In this document: positions 10,201 to 21,502 of the stretch, in pieces
Layout of the letters: the number at the start of each line of letters is the position of its first letter
Position numbering within the stretch: the stretch's first letter is position 1
From: Austropuccinia psidii
Taxonomy: Eukaryota; Basidiomycota; Pucciniomycetes; Pucciniales; Sphaerophragmiaceae
Reading direction: 5' to 3'
Assembly: GCA_023105745.1 (NCBI GenBank)
Contig: JALGQZ010000001.1
Coordinates: 42,432,082-42,496,081 of the forward strand
Length of the DNA: 64,000 bases
Program-made: the position numbers and the translations under genes
The notes under the pieces: model-generated
What the model was told of the DNA's origin: nothing
What the model saw: only the letters and a program-made list of their open reading frames with translations
Database searches by the model: none

Positions 10201-13152
10201 ATGCCAGGTGATTAGGACAGGGGTGGTAATTTCCACTATTTCATTATGTCCAATCTTCCTAATGACATCCATGTCCAGGAGTTCATTGATATGTTTCTCA
10301 ATCTCTTTCCTGGTCTCCAGACTTGCTGGGTAAGGAGGTCTCCTTAACATGGGTGGATAAGGCCTTTCCACATCCAGATATAGTTCTATATCATGGCCTT
10401 TGATCTTGCCTAATGGTTCTTCACCAATGGCAAATGCTGGTCTATTCTTCCTCAGCATCTTCAGTAAACTTAACTTTTGTTTACTGGTGAGGGTAGTGCT
10501 AAACTGTCCCTCTCTGAATTCTTTCAGAAGTTCTTCCAGTGGGTCCTGAGAAGATATCTGGTATATATCAAGAGAAAATTTCTTTTCCTTGTTAGTACCA
10601 ATGGTAATATGCCTATTTTTACTATTGTAAATATCTATGCCATACATCCTCTGGTAATCTGTCCCCAGTAAAAACCCTTGGATGTGGGCATCTTCAAGCA
10701 CTACAAACTCTGGGTTGAGTCTGATATTACCTTTTCTGTGGGGTATAATTATCTCTTTGATAATTGTCCCAATAGAGGTCATCTTTCCAGATGCACTCTT
10801 AAAGTTCTTTGCCCTGGTGGGTAAGAGTTCTTTTTCCCAGTTTGGGAAGTGTTTATCCAGATAATTTCTGGCCACTATGGAGCAGTGTGCTCCACTGTCA
10901 ATGATCAGTGGGTGCTGAGCATTGTCAATACATACAGTCATTTTTGTGGCTGTTCCATGTATATATGCCATTCCTTTGGTTGGTGTAACCAGGAATGTTT
11001 GTGCATTTTGTGTATGTTTACACAAGTTTTTGTTGGTAGTGTCTTGTGGCATGCCTGCTTCCAACTGTATATCCTGGATTTCTAGTGGGGTTTCCTCTTG
11101 GTATTCCACTAGAAATTCCTCTCTTGGGTCTTGATCCTCATCAGATGGTTCTCTGATGGCATCACCCATAGAGTCTGATTCAGATTCCTCTGTTGGAGGT
11201 TCTTCCTCAGGGACTTTCTCTATGGCATAGACTTTTTTCTTTGCCTTTGGACAGTTGTTAGCATAGTGGTCTGTTGAACCACAATTGTGACAAGAATTCT
11301 TCTTCTTTGCCACTTCTGCCACTTTTTCTCTGGGTTTGTCTTTAAACTCCACCCTGAAAGGTTGTTTCTCTTTGAAACTACTGCTTCTATATGGGGTGAA
11401 TTTCCCTATATTAGTCCTTTTCCTTATGTCTTGTAAGGTATTGGCTATATCATCTAGAGTGCAATTTTGGTTGCATCTGCACTTTACTGCATGCTCTAGT
11501 TCTCCTGGCAGTTGTGTCAGGAGTTTGTGATTCCTCATTTGGATGTTCATCTGAGGATCAATGGCTTTAAGTCTTTTAGACTGTGTAAGACACCACTCAT
11601 ATGGATCTTTGTCCACAGAGTATTTGTCATTCTCAAATGACATGGTCTTTTGCCATATCCAAGTTCCATTACTGTACTTTTGGATTATTTGACTCTTCCA
11701 CCATGGCCAATTTCTTCTGCCATGGATTTCTTTCATTTCAGTGTACCATATACTTGCATGACCTTTAAATGCAGTATTCAGTCTAGCAGTAATCCAGTAA
11801 TCTGGTATGCTTGGTACATCAATGAAGAGTCCATCAATATAATCTATGAGTTCCATATGATCATATTCTCCTGATCCAGAGAATTTGGGCCAGTTTGAGG
11901 CCTCAGGAAGCTGTTTCAAGGCTTCCTTCTCTGAATAAGACATGCCATCTCCATCCTGGTATTGTGATGGAGATCTTGCCTTATTCAACAACATGGCATC
12001 TGGTTTGATGTCATCTGGTTGATATGGATTCTCCATAGCTTGGCCTTGTGGTTGGGGCTTTAAGCTATGGTAGGCATCAAACAATTTGTTGATGTCTTGG
12101 TTCAGACACTCCCTGTCCCTGCTACTATGGTGTTGTTCTTCAGAGACTTGATTCAGTCTCTTGTTGGTTTCTTCAGAGGCTTTGCTCAGTTGAGCATATC
12201 CTTCCTGAAGGTTTTTAACTATCTGCTCCAATGAGGCTTGAGTTTTTCTCATCCTTTCTTGGGCAGCTGCAAATTCTGTAGCCTGCTTTGCAGATTGCTC
12301 AGCATATTGGGACATTTGTAACCACAGTGTGTCACTGTTGATGTTACTCTCAGATGTGATAATGTTATTTTCAGTCTGAGTGGGGGTAATGTTCCTATTA
12401 CTAGGACTACTGATTCTAGAGTGGTTTACAGCTACTTCTGGTTCTTGTGTACTTCTTTTACCAAATCTAACAGCTTCTGGATCATGGGGTCTGACTCCTT
12501 CCTCCTCTGGTTGAAGGAGGCTTTGTTTTTGCCCTTGTTGCCTTGTCTTCTCCTGGAAACTTCCTGGAATTGTGAAGAATGGTGACTCTTGGCCACTGAT
12601 CTGCTGGTTTCTGAATGGTGTGAAGCCACTGGAGAGCTGATTTGGCATGCTCCTTGTGAACCTGAAGGAATCTGAGTAGGCCCTGTCTGGGTTAACTGTT
12701 CTTCTATAGCTTGGATAGTGGCTTGATTCTCCCTTATCCTCTGTGCCCTTGCCTCCAGGAGTCTGTGCTGCCTGGTAGGATTCCAACCCTTGGTGATTAC
12801 CATAAGGTCTTTGAAGTCTATCTCTTTGAGACAGATCTTCTGGCAACTTGATCCCAGTTCTGCCCAGTGAGTTGCTAGGTTGAACCTCTTGTTGTCCATA
12901 CTCCATTGAAACAAATCTTTGAGGAGTTGGTGGATTTGAAGAACTTGATCCATATCTTTCCAGTCCTCTGGTTTGAGGTTTCTGTTGAATTGGAGTGTGA
13001 ATGGCAAGGTTGATATTATCTCCCTCATTGTTTTGCCATCCACCACTGTGTCCAATGTGTCTTCTTTCAGGTCTTCTGGTTCTAGACATTCCTGCTCTAT
13101 CCTCTGGCTGGTTCCTTTGGAAGCCAAGGTCTCTGAGGTATGCAGGGGACAT
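7297..13152 (-). CDS. Gag-Pol polyprotein of element E (1951 aa, intact)
   Basis: A single uninterrupted frame encodes Gag and Pol. Residues 1 to about 240 are low-complexity, rich in R, Q, N, S and P, and overlap the accessory exon 2 in another frame. A predicted coiled coil (about 270-350) and capsid region with [14 protein letters not shown] (about 420-600) follow, then a CCHC knuckle, [14 protein letters not shown] (about 620), and an aspartic protease, IIDSGAHCS (about 751). Next come reverse transcriptase with YIDD (about 1090), RNase H with YIDAACSQG (about 1238), integrase with its H2C2 zinc module (about 1480-1530) and D,D,E core (from MDWVTG, about 1578), and a chromodomain-like tail (about 1890-1951). 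The ATG at 13152 lies 20 nt before a predicted 3' splice site, so only RNA that keeps intron 2 could be translated from it. LRDLGF.RNQPE at the start is conserved in element D. Confidence 0.95.
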   Translation of the reverse strand: MSPAYLRDLGFQRNQPEDRAGMSRTRRPERRHIGHSGGWQNNEGDNINLAIHTPIQQKPQTRGLERYGSSSSNPPTPQRFVSMEYGQQEVQPSNSLGRTGIKLPEDLSQRDRLQRPYGNHQGLESYQAAQTPGGKGTEDKGESSHYPSYRRTVNPDRAYSDSFRFTRSMPNQLSSGFTPFRNQQISGQESPFFTIPGSFQEKTRQQGQKQSLLQPEEEGVRPHDPEAVRFGKRSTQEPEVAVNHSRISSPSNRNITPTQTENNIITSESNINSDTLWLQMSQYAEQSAKQATEFAAAQERMRKTQASLEQIVKNLQEGYAQLSKASEETNKRLNQVSEEQHHSSRDRECLNQDINKLFDAYHSLKPQPQGQAMENPYQPDDIKPDAMLLNKARSPSQYQDGDGMSYSEKEALKQLPEASNWPKFSGSGEYDHMELIDYIDGLFIDVPSIPDYWITARLNTAFKGHASIWYTEMKEIHGRRNWPWWKSQIIQKYSNGTWIWQKTMSFENDKYSVDKDPYEWCLTQSKRLKAIDPQMNIQMRNHKLLTQLPGELEHAVKCRCNQNCTLDDIANTLQDIRKRTNIGKFTPYRSSSFKEKQPFRVEFKDKPREKVAEVAKKKNSCHNCGSTDHYANNCPKAKKKVYAIEKVPEEEPPTEESESDSMGDAIREPSDEDQDPREEFLVEYQEETPLEIQDIQLEAGMPQDTTNKNLCKHTQNAQTFLVTPTKGMAYIHGTATKMTVCIDNAQHPLIIDSGAHCSIVARNYLDKHFPNWEKELLPTRAKNFKSASGKMTSIGTIIKEIIIPHRKGNIRLNPEFVVLEDAHIQGFLLGTDYQRMYGIDIYNSKNRHITIGTNKEKKFSLDIYQISSQDPLEELLKEFREGQFSTTLTSKQKLSLLKMLRKNRPAFAIGEEPLGKIKGHDIELYLDVERPYPPMLRRPPYPASLETRKEIEKHINELLDMDVIRKIGHNEIVEITTPVLITWHDGKSRLCGDFRALNNYTKADRYPIPRIPHALDKLAKAKYITKMDCMKGFHQNGVKPNSMKLLRIICHMGIYEYTRMPFGIKNAPAHFQRMMDTIFQEEIMEGWMVVYIDDIIIYSETWEDHVQYIDRVLSKCTPINLKISLKKCNFGQQELLALGHKVSGLSLAIDQNKVAALLQKPVPKNIKEMQSFLGFASYYRNHIKNFAHITSSLYKLCSKDVVFEITKERRDAYERIKYELTNAPVLILPDFELPFKLYIDAACSQGLGAALHQRQIVDGEPREGVICYISRQLKDSEARYGATQTECLCLVWALEKLHYYLEGAVFEVYTDCTALKSLLNMKTTNRHMLRWQIAIQEYRGNMTIIYKEGKSHTNADGLSRWPLDNVKSNPAYDPEVAAKIPIHFMEINRKKNFRFSEWAPESGTLDSGNTDSEGTETPILGISSSELHNEFFNAVLKSYAKHKQCSILLQLLQQKYRSPELETQLEEPWLRAYKENKFFLIDGLIYHREKHTSALTVIDRDHISLILQECHDCPYMGHMSEDRTKERVASTAWWPKWEQELSEYTNTCERCQKANRKHGKKYGLLQHIEEPKHPWETINMDWVTGLVPGGKENYNACLIIVDRFSKSMRCLPCHKEDTAMDTALLFWNNIISTCGVPKIIISDRDPKFTSEFWTNLYDMLGTKLAFSTAYHPQTDGLAERMIQTMEDILRRFCAYGMEYKDHEGYTHDWVTLLPAVQLAYNTSQHSTTGKSPALVEKGWNPLLPVDHLKRNLLTIHPTAKDFHDMWKKACDTAAKCIAEAKEYNKQRWDKSHMEPDFKEGDQVLVSTLNFNNLKGPKKMRDSFVGPFTIIKLIGKNAVEVKLTEEFSRKHPVFPVSLVKPYFQTEEEKFPSRKKNITPPEIVEVEDSPGPVSKIIRARKIRLNGKDQRQYLVRFKNQTADKDKWLAEDAIPDGNLHLRRFRASRRTEQSHQ

Positions 13153-13500
13153 ATCAGTGTTTGCAAGCAGTCAAAAACTTTATGTTCTTAGGGTATTTAC
13201 CTTTGACTGTGCCTTGTACAAATTTGCTATCTGCTGATTTGGGCAGTTTGCCTTTGGAGGTTACAACTGGGTTAATAATTGTAATCTTCCCTGCACAAGT
13301 GGTTAAGGTTGGTTTACCTTGTATTGAAGCAGAGTTTCGTGGTTTTCTACTCCTCTGAGTGGCTATTGGTGTCCACTTTTTGGCTGTGATGAGGCCTTCA
13401 CTAAGCCTTTTTCCTTTGCCCTTGCTGCCCTCTGGTTCTGAGGGTGTCACTGGTATGTTGCCCTGTGACTGGGTCTCAAGTGGTATGAAGTTTTCTTCCA
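12432..13500 (-). CDS. Predicted spliced accessory protein of element E (333 aa; intron 13133-13200)
   Basis: I recognise no known family. Exon 1 is 13500-13201 and exon 2 is 13132-12432. Exon 1 ([15 protein letters not shown]...) is lysine-rich with basic clusters; its first codon would be A from the leader plus TG at 13500-13499. The donor is AAAG/GTAAAT and the acceptor CCTCAG/AGACC, phase 1, and the join keeps one open frame. Exon 2 carries QVLQIH.LL.DLF.WSMDNK, WAELG, QKICLK, KGWNP and IRENQA.IQAIE, and ends with a basic tail ([15 protein letters not shown]). Element D encodes the same blocks: 25 of 37 residues match over the central one. Exon 2 overlaps Gag-Pol in a different frame. Function is unknown; the charge suggests nucleic-acid binding or nuclear traffic, which is inference. 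No RNA evidence is available here. Confidence 0.7.
13133..13200 (-). other. Predicted intron 2 of element E (68 nt) holding the Gag-Pol ATG
   Basis: Donor GTAAAT, acceptor CTCAG, and a CTGAT branch-like motif just upstream of the ATG. Exon 1's open frame would otherwise hit a stop inside the intron. The Gag-Pol start codon is at 13152-13150, 20 nt from the intron end, as in element D. Confidence 0.65.
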
Positions 13501-14047
13501 CTGAATCAAAGCAGGAAAAAGAGGGCTTATGTCAGTTAAGACTTCTTACAAGGCTGGTTTTGCACGTCTAAGAATGGCCTCTGGGCTTGTATGTTACTAC
13601 AGTATGCTCTTGTATAGTGACAGTGTAATTGAATTAACAATTCCACGTCAGAAATACAGCTTATTGATTATTGGTATACTGTTTGTATACCAATATCTTA
13701 CAGAATACTTGTTATTGGCAAGTATAATCTGTCAAAAATGGTGTATTACAGGGCAATTGAGTTAACAATGTGCCCAAACACGCCTCAACTGTTGGTTTAT
13801 CAGTATGAGCTGTCTTAATTCAATTAAGCATTGAGACTGTATAAATGGCTTAAAAGTGTTTTTATATGCAAAACACGCCAAAAATACTGGTCTTGTGGTT
13901 ATTAGCCACTAGACAAATACTCTTTAAAAATATGAGTATTATTAAATTTTAAAAGAAGAATATATATAAAATATATTTTTCAAAAGAAAATGACGCCTAA
14001 AAATAAAAAACAGGTGTCAATAAATGAAAAAAAGAGAAAAAACTTAC
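13501..14047 (-). other. Predicted intron 1 of element E (547 nt)
   Basis: The donor CAA/GTAAGT lies shortly after the priming motif and the acceptor GATTCAG abuts TGGAAG of exon 1. Because the leader exon ends in A and exon 1 starts with TG, splicing would form the ATG. D and B have the same A/TG arrangement. Confidence 0.62.
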
Positions 14048-14073
14048 TTGTAAGGTCCAAAATAAGTAAAAAA

Positions 14074-14092
14074 CACGGCCAGGCCCCCAAAA
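14074..14092 (-). other. Putative primer binding site of element E
   Basis: Minus-strand TTTTGGGGGCCTGGCCGTG directly follows the 5' LTR end. It is almost identical to the motif in F, D and B. Confidence 0.65.
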
Positions 14093-15532
14093 TGTCAGGC
14101 TGAGTCTATGATAAGAGTAATAAAGTGTATTTACAACTTTTAACTATGACTGTGACATGGTATATAAAGGTTAAAAAGGTTTTATAAGAGTTGAAGATGG
14201 TTTTAATTTAATAATAAAAGGGCTTTACTATAGTGGATATAGTGGTGGTGAGCGCTGTTGAAAGCCCTGGGTGCAGCTTTACCTGTTGGGTTACAATAAT
14301 AAAGACTACAATTATTAAGATTATAATAATACCTGATTATTACCCAAGAGTAAAACTGTTTTTGACAGTTTACTACGTAGGGTATTCAAGAGCAGGATGA
14401 GGAAAGGTCTTTGGCTGTGAAAAGCCCTCCTTTTATCCTGAAATTGGGGTGGAAAGGCTGCTAGACCTTTCCACGTAGAGGAAGTGAAGATTTTTCACTC
14501 TCTAGGACAGGCTTGTGGTTTGCAAACAGCCTGTATACCCTGTATTGGGCTCAGATGTGGTTTTGAAACCACATCTGGGCAGTTTTCACCAATACAGGGT
14601 GAAAATTTTCATCTGGGGACCTCACAGCCTGATTCTGACGTGTATGACGCGTAGAATGCTGTACAGAAGCTGTATGGGACCCCAGTATTGACTGACATAT
14701 GAGGTATTGAAGTAAAAACATGCTTCTTCGTCTATTTGACACCTCACATTCATGGTTATGGGGTGTTATCCCATGGTAAGGCTGTATATGACAGCTGGTG
14801 GGATTTTGACCTTAAAATGGTCATAACTCTGTCAGTTTTTGAGATATCAAGCTCAAAGTTGGTTCATTGAATAGCTCTATATGAGCTCTACACAATGGTA
14901 CCCAACTTGACATGGTTATCATTAAATATGACAAAGTTATCCCATGTACAAGTATTTTTGTACATTGGCGTGGTTTGGGCAAAAAGCTGTATTAAGCTTG
15001 TTTGGCCAATAACTTCTGTTGTAGTTGAGTTATGGGGAAATGGATGGCACCATCAGATAGCCCTGATTGTGCTCTTTCCAAAAAGACCCCACTTTAAGTA
15101 TCTCACACTAAAACTGTAAAAGTTAGATGAGAGGTGAATGTTTTGTTCACCCTTATTTGGTCTGAATTTGACCATAACTCAAGTAATACTGGTGCTAGCT
15201 CAGTTTGGCTGGTACCATGGGATAGCCCTGGCTTAGAGCTTCATTTTGAATACCCATTTGATGGGGTTAAGCCTCTCCTTCTAGATTTTAGATGAGAGGT
15301 GAAAATTAAGGTTTATGCTCAGCAATGACTTTGAGCAGGAATAACTTTGTTATTTCTTGTCCTATGGTGATGGGACTTGTATTTTCAGAAAGAGGTGAGT
15401 TTCCTCTTTCTTTTGATACCTTTTGAGCTAATTTGGCTCAGTTCCATGTTTTGGTGGTATCTTGGCTATACCATTGATTTATGGTGTATTGGCTGTCATG
15501 CTTGTGCTCTGGTTTTGAGTCACAGGCTGACA
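14093..15532 (-). repeat. 5' LTR of element E (1,440 bp)
   Basis: Near-identical partner of 5833-7272. It should carry the element's promoter: on the minus strand a TATA-like GGATAAAAGG lies at about 14431-14440, downstream of the nested hairpin (14538-14599). Its outer edge is followed by the target copy GGCAG at 15533-15537. Confidence 0.92.
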
Positions 15533-17940
15533 GGCAGATGCAATGGACCATGTTCCACAGAGGAGTACATTAATGCACTAGAAGACATAATGAAAAGGAT
15601 CAAAATTAGCAGAACATGGAAAAATTGGATCTTAAAATTCCAAATAAGCCATTTATTAATAAAGAAAAACAAAAAAAATTCAAACCCAATAATACCAGTG
15701 AAAAAAGAAAGCGCCATAAATGTGGTAGTATTGGGCACTTGGCCAATAACTGACTTAAAAAGGCAAAGACCAATGAAAATTGTGGAAATAGAAGACCACA
15801 ATGGAAAAGAAGAAGAATATGATTCTGAAAAGGACACTGAAGAATCAGATACCTCTGAAAGTAATGAAATAAATATAGTTAATGCCCAAATTAATAATCT
15901 TGATGTAATATATGAAGTGCTAGATGTAAACTCAAATCTACCACATGTTGGAACATCTGATACAAGCCTCAAAAATATACAAGTTTCCAAACTGCATGGA
16001 ACCAAAGCTGCAAAAGGCATGGGTTATACAGCTGGAGAATCAAGTTTAAGTATTGTTATGGCAGAGAACCAAGAGGGAAAAGTAAACTTGGGAACAGGGG
16101 CATACTTCACCTGTGCTGGGAAAAATTATTTACATACAATTATACCAGATTGGGAAGAGAAACCTATACCAATACAAGGGGTTTAATTCATTAGTGCAAG
16201 TGAAAGCTTGAAGCCCCTTGGGATAATTGACGTAACACTAATTTTCACCCACCCTTCCCAATTCATAAGAATAAAGGTAGAGTTTGTAGTAATGGAGAAC
16301 TGTACTAGTAGCTATTTTCTACTTGAAAAAGATTACTTGTAAATATATGATATAGATATTACAGATATTTCACCATAGGAGACAATAAAAGACAGAAATT
16401 TGGGCTTTTAAACAACAGAAAACAAATCACTGTTATAAAAATGAAGAGAAAATTCTACAGAAGTATTTATTTATGAGTGAAAAGCTCATAGAGGCAGAAT
16501 TTAATAAATAATCAACAGAAAAAATGAAACAAAAACTGATTTATCTCTTATTCAAACACACAAGTGCCTTTGCAACTGAAAAATGACCACTAGGTTCTAT
16601 CATTCGAAATGAGGTAGACATTATTCTAAAATTGGAGAAACCTTATCCACCCCTGTTAAGAATACCAGCTTACCCAGCTATCCCAAGAGCTAGAGAAGCA
16701 TTAGAGGCACATATTAAAGAACTGATGGACCTAGGTGTATTAAGGAAAGTAGGAAATGAAGAAAGGTTAGAGGTCACTACACCTGTTATTATAGCTTGGC
16801 ATAATGGTAAATAAAGGATAATAGGGGACTTTAGAGCTCTAAACACCTATACTATCCCTGAAAGACATCTAATACCCAGAATCCATGAGAAAATAATACA
16901 ATTGTCACAGGCTAAGCTTATTACAGCTATGGATTCTCTAAAAGGTTATAATCAGAATGTTTTTACAGACAGTTCAAGAAATCTACTGAGGATCATAGTC
17001 CACTGTGGAATATATGAATATTTAAGAATGTCATTTGGTATAAAAATTCCCCTTACCATTAGAAAAGAATGATGAATACCATATTCCCTGAAGAATTATC
17101 AGAGGGATGGTTAGTAATCTACATTAATGATATCATTGTTTTGTCAGAAACTTGGGAAAAGAACCTAGTAAGACTAGAAAGAGTCTTACAGCAGATAGTA
17201 CAAGTAAATATTAAAATTTCCTTGAAAGAAATGTTATTTTACATGTAGTGAACTAAAAGCACTGGGGCATGTTGTATCTGGACTAAGCTTGGGAATAGAT
17301 AAAAACAAAGTAGAAGGGGTAATAGTAAAACTAATTCCCCAAAGAAAAAAAGAAATGCAATCATTTCTAGGATTTTCTGGTTATTACAGACAGCATATAA
17401 CAAGCTTTGCAAGAATTGCCAACTCCTTGTATAAACTCTGAGACCAACAAGCAGTCTATGAAATGACTGATGAAAGAGCTAAAGCATATGAGGAAATGAA
17501 GGAATCCCTCAAAAATTCCCCATTAATTCTAATTCCAGATTGCAAATTACCTTTCAAACTGTATAGTGAGGCTTGTGGAGAAGGATGAGGTGCTACACTC
17601 CACTAAACACAAATGATCAATGATGAACCTGTTGAAGGACTGATTTGCTTCATTTCAAGAAAAATTAAGCCAACAGAAGAAAGATATGGAGAAAGCCAAA
17701 TGGAATTTATTTTCCTAGTGTGGGCTTTAGAAAAGTTACATTATTACTTAGATGGAACATTGTTTGATGTAATCATAGACTGTAATTCTGTAAAATATTT
17801 ATTAAGCATGAAGAAAACAAATAGAAATATTCTGAGATGGCAGATTTCTATCTAAGAATATGGAGTAAATATGCCTAAAGCTTAGAAATCTGGAAATATT
17901 CATAAAAATGCAGATGGTCTTAGAAGATGGGCTCTAGAAA
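15533..17940 (+). pseudogene. Element C gag-pol relic, middle part (Gag end to RNase H)
   Basis: Continues the C gag cut at 5832. From 15538 the translation matches the end of B capsid (STEEYINALEDIMKRIKI). The zinc knuckle near 15700-15755 has lost its first and last Cys (Arg and a stop). The protease site reads LGTGAYF in place of a D-T/S-G start. Reverse transcriptase follows from 16632 (EKPYPPLLRIPAYPAIPRA) with several stops; its catalytic box near 17120 reads YINDII, so the first catalytic Asp is Asn. RNase H fragments run to 17940 (KNADGL.RW), where element B is inserted. Many stops and frameshifts show long decay. C is of the same family as B. Confidence 0.88.
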
Positions 17941-19778
17941 CGTGAGCCTTAGAGGTAATTTCATATACCCAAAAGACCACAAATATAAAAAATAACATAT
18001 TAATATAAATAAAATAAATTTATTTATATTATTAAAATAAAAATCAAAAAATAAATATAAAATTATATTAAAAATAAAAAATTAATTATAATTTAAAAAT
18101 AAAAATACATTAAATTTTGTAAATATAAAATTACATTAATACTTGAAAAAATTAAGTAAAAATGAAATTTTAACAAAATTGTGAAAAAATAAATAAATTT
18201 GGAAAAAAGTTAAATAAAATTTATTATAACTTTTTATCCAATAAATAAACATATAAAATTTATTTCACCATTGGATTCCTCATAAAAAATCAGGTGGGGT
18301 CACCTCTGAGTGAAATTCTTGTAACTCAACTCTAAATAAGCTTAAATTAAGTTTTTAGTATTTTCAATACAAAAGTTGAAAATCCTCAAAACCTTAATTT
18401 AATTCACACCACATGTGGTGTTAACCATCAATTTTTGTGTTAAAATTGAGGTGTTGTGTTTAGTTTAGAAGTTATTAGGAATTGAAGTATTTTCAATTGA
18501 ATTCAATTGAAATGTCAAAATGTGCGCGTGTATTACATAAGTGAACTTTGATTTACATATGAGGTGTCAATTATTACTGTATTGTACTGTACAATTGAAT
18601 TGAATTACATATGTAAATTATAAGTATAATACATGATGAGGAATTAAAGGAAAAATAAATTGGAAAGATTAAATTTGGGGGGGAAAAGGAACTCCAGCTC
18701 TAAGGGGGAGCTAGACCCCCAAAATCCTTGCTGACAGGCGTGGGATGTCAAAATTCACGCAAAAGTTCATCACTTTTGGCCTGAAATTGAGTAACAGGGT
18801 CTGTGGACTCAATTGATGATGAGGTTTTGATACCAACTGGGGTAGTTTTAGCTGTTGCCAAGAGGGTAAAGCTACCCTTAAGATAAAACAATCATAATAA
18901 AAACAGTTTTAACTGGTTTCTACGCCTCTGACACACATTCTGACGTGTTTTGAAGGCTCTAGGCCTGGTATTGCTATAGTAATGGCTGATTTAAGGGTCT
19001 AAAATGGCTAAAAATGGCTAAAAAATGGCTTAAACCAGCCCTTTTTGGTCTAAACCAGGGTTCAATGATGCCATAATTGGCTTTTCTGTTGTCAGACTGT
19101 TTTTCACGACTGACAAAAGTAAATTTTACTTTTGGAGCAAGAGAATTGATGGCTATAAAAGAATGTCTTCTTTGCCCCACTTTTCTCTTCATGTTAGAAT
19201 CTTTCCTTTTATTAATTAGTTTAAAACTGTTAAACCCAATCAATCAAAGATTCCAACCACCACTTTTAAATCATTTTAATCCTTTTAACCACGTGAAAAA
19301 ATCATTATAATCATTGTTTGTAACTCTTATAATCATTTTTACCCCTGAACCACCCCAAAAGTGAATTAAAGCATCTTTCATCACTGTAAACTTTGTCACT
19401 TTGTTTCCAAATTCACTCTGGTCACTTTTGGGCGTGTTTTCTCTTTATTATTCTTTTTAAAGACTTTGTTCTTTAATTAATTGATTGCAGTTCTTTGCTC
19501 AATTAATTCCAATTGAAATTGCTCTTGAAGAAATTTCTTTTGTAGCCTTAAAATATCTCTTGTAGAGTATTTTTGGGATAAATTTTTATTGTTGGTAAAA
19601 CAATAAATTTTTATAATATTATTGTTTTATACTAATAAAGTTATAAACAATAAAATTGGCGTGTTTTCTCTTAAAAATAATATTTCATACTATTTTTAAT
19701 TGATTTTTACCTTATACAAATTTTGAGGACAGGAAAAGTACTTGATTTTTAATCAAAGTTTCATATCCACACCTTACA
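17941..19778 (+). repeat. 5' LTR of element B (1,838 bp)
   Basis: Ends CACACCTTACA, followed directly by the priming motif. The TATA-like CTATAAAAG lies near 19152-19160 and is followed by a pyrimidine-rich stretch. LTR K at the right edge of the window is the same LTR in reverse with very few changes. Confidence 0.92.
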
Positions 19779-19796
19779 TTTGGGGGCCCAGCCGTG
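19779..19796 (+). other. Putative primer binding site of element B
   Basis: TTTGGGGGCCCAGCCGTG abuts the 5' LTR. It matches the motif of D, E and F apart from two bases in the middle. Confidence 0.62.
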
Positions 19797-19925
19797 ATAT
19801 TTTACCTGTGACATATTTTTTTTACTCTTTTTAAATCTTTTTTCTTATATTGAAAAATTTAAAAACATATAAAAAATACTTATAATTCAAAAAATCCATA
19901 AAAAATAATTTTTTTCATATTATAA

Positions 19926-20003
19926 GTGAGGCTTAAATTTTTATTTCTTTTTTTGAAATATCCTTTTTTTTACTTAATTAATTGGCTTTTTCATTAATTT
20001 TAG
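19926..20003 (+). other. Predicted intron 1 of element B (78 nt)
   Basis: Donor TTATAA/GTGAGG and acceptor AATTTTAG/TGTCTG. As in D and E, the upstream exon would end in A and the next exon starts with TG, giving an ATG on splicing. The donor is weaker than in D and E. Confidence 0.5.
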
Positions 20004-20915
20004 TGTCTGACAACGTGGTAAGACAAGAAAACATTGAAACAGCCTCAACAGTAACCAGAATTATCCCTGCCAGTACTGTCAATTCTGATCATAATAGCAC
20101 TGTTATTGTGACTCAAAATAACCAGCCTGAACCAATATCTTCTGAATTAATTAACTTGGACATAAGTAATACCCTTCAGAAAGCTGAAATTTGGCCAATA
20201 GTAAGTTTTTTGACGTAAAAATACTATTTTAAGCCTTTTTAACCATAATTATGCCTTCAACCAGATCAGGAGCCAGCTACAACCCCTCAAGCAGCTCCCA
20301 AAAAGGTAATAGACGTGATTATGGCAGAGGCCAACCAGGTACAGAAGGAAAAGGGTCAGTTGATGACTTCCAAACAACTAAAATGGGTCATTCTGAAGCT
20401 GATAATACCATTTTACCTTCAAAAAGAGCTGACACCGCCACAAGAAGCCTCAGTGGACATATACAAAGCCAGCCACAAAGCTTACAACAATGCACTGCAG
20501 TACAAGGAGTACCAGATCCTGGCAGATCTGTGGAAAAACTGCATGAATTCTTACCTGACAGTAAGAAAATTCTTGGGCCATCCCAACACTTGCAAATTGC
20601 TCAATGGATGGCATCCATTGATGGAGAAGAAAAACATGATGCTTTTGGACACTAGAATGGAGGAAAAACAACCCTCCACCACCCAAACCAGTGCCAAAAA
20701 CAGCCCCAGTGGCCAGCAGCAGCAATTCCAACGTGAAAAAGCAGCCACAAACTCCAAACAAGGGCAAAGGGAAGGCACCAGCCCCAAAACCTTACAGCCA
20801 GGGCTACAGAATCCCAAAGATTCAGCAGGATGCCATGGAAAATGTATTTCAGATGGCCAGAACCATGATGGAATTACAGAAGAAGGAGGAAGCCAGATTA
20901 AGGTTCCAGAAATGA
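20004..20915 (+). pseudogene. Accessory (spliced) ORF of element B, frame-shifted (intron 20201-20269)
   Basis: Exon 1, 20004-20200, would encode 66 residues starting MSDNVVRQENIETAS if joined to a leader A. The donor ATA/GTAAGT (20201) and the acceptor ATCAG (end 20269) join it in phase 0 to exon 2 from 20270. Exon 2 resembles D exon 2 in order: MTSK.L, a KF.PE-like KELTPPQ, L..LW in place of LF.W, and GWHP for GWNP. At about 20640-20650 the frame breaks; the homologous basic C-terminus (KGKGKAP..., then QMARTMMELQKKEE) continues to 20915 one frame over. A one-base loss in the T run at 20643-20646 would explain this and the matching break in the overlapping Gag frame. No known family. Confidence 0.55.
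20201..20269 (+). other. Predicted intron 2 of element B (69 nt) holding an ATG
   Basis: Donor GTAAGT and acceptor ATCAG/GAGCC. An alternative acceptor (ACCAG, ending 20264) would not keep the exon 2 frame. The ATG at 20251 lies 19 nt before the acceptor and opens the -1 frame relative to exon 2, matching the Gag-Pol start layout of D and E. Confidence 0.55.
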
Positions 20916-21472
20916 TTTCTGACATATTTGATTCCATCCCAGAGTTGTATAATGCTATAAATGACGTGAAAAAACATCTTTCTGATAAAAATGACACCAT
21001 TTGTAACAACATTAAAAGAAACAACCTGAGTCTGTGCCAAATTAATGAAACACTTATGTGTTTTGAAAAATTTTTAAGAACAATTAAAAATTCTAATAAT
21101 GACAATTCTTCTAACATTAAAATAAATGAACAATCTGCCATTATTAAAGAATTAACAGATAAATATTCTAAATTCAATATTGATGACATGATTGAAACAA
21201 GAATTAAACAAGCCATAAATATTATCAAAACAGATAACAAGAAAGTCCTTGATGACATTTCAAATTCATTTACTGAAGTAAAGACATATACCATTGCCTT
21301 GAAAAAGTGTTTTGATGCTTCACAAGAAGAAGTATCAAAATTATCAATGAAATTGAATCAAGTCACTGCTGATAATACAAGACAGACAGAGTTATGGCAA
21401 GAACTGACACATAAGGAAGACATGTATAAAATTGAAGTAATAAATTTAATACAAAGCTTCCAACATGAATAA
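20251..21472 (+). pseudogene. Gag N-terminal region of element B (frameshift and stop)
   Basis: By comparison with D and E, Gag should start at the ATG at 20251 (MPSTRSGASYNPSSSSQK). That frame stops at 20653-20655; the frame that leads into pol is open from before this point to TAA at 21470-21472. This second part is coiled-coil-like and rich in Asn, Ile and Lys (from about 20930), the position and character of the coiled coil in D and E Gag. The 30 nt after the TAA are in frame with the downstream ORF, so one nonsense codon separates them. The N-terminus shows little similarity to D or E, while the overlapping accessory frame does. Confidence 0.6.
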
Positions 21473-21502
21473 AGAAATTCCCAAAGGTGTAGCAACAGTA
21501 AA

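Larger units (their letters stand above)
5833..15532 (-). mobile_element. Complete Ty3/gypsy element E (9,700 bp)
   Basis: A complete minus-strand LTR retrotransposon. The two LTRs (5833-7272 and 14093-15532) are each 1,440 bp, and reading them side by side I saw only two differences, both C/T (near 5898/14158 and 7182/15442). The target site duplication GGCAG is perfect (5828-5832 and 15533-15537). The priming motif, leader introns, accessory exons, a single intact gag-pol of 1951 codons and a polypurine tract are all present. It sits inside the decayed gag of element C. With an unbroken polyprotein and near-identical LTRs it is the best candidate here, with H, for a recently active element. 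Confidence 0.95.

Noticed and set aside
7426..12000. Many plus-strand frames of 60-150 codons
   Set aside because: They are antisense shadows of the E gag-pol; the minus-strand frame has all the domain motifs.
15377..16186. A 269-codon frame taken as one protein
   Set aside because: Its first part is E LTR sequence and its second part C gag; the fusion is an accident of the insertion junction at 15532.
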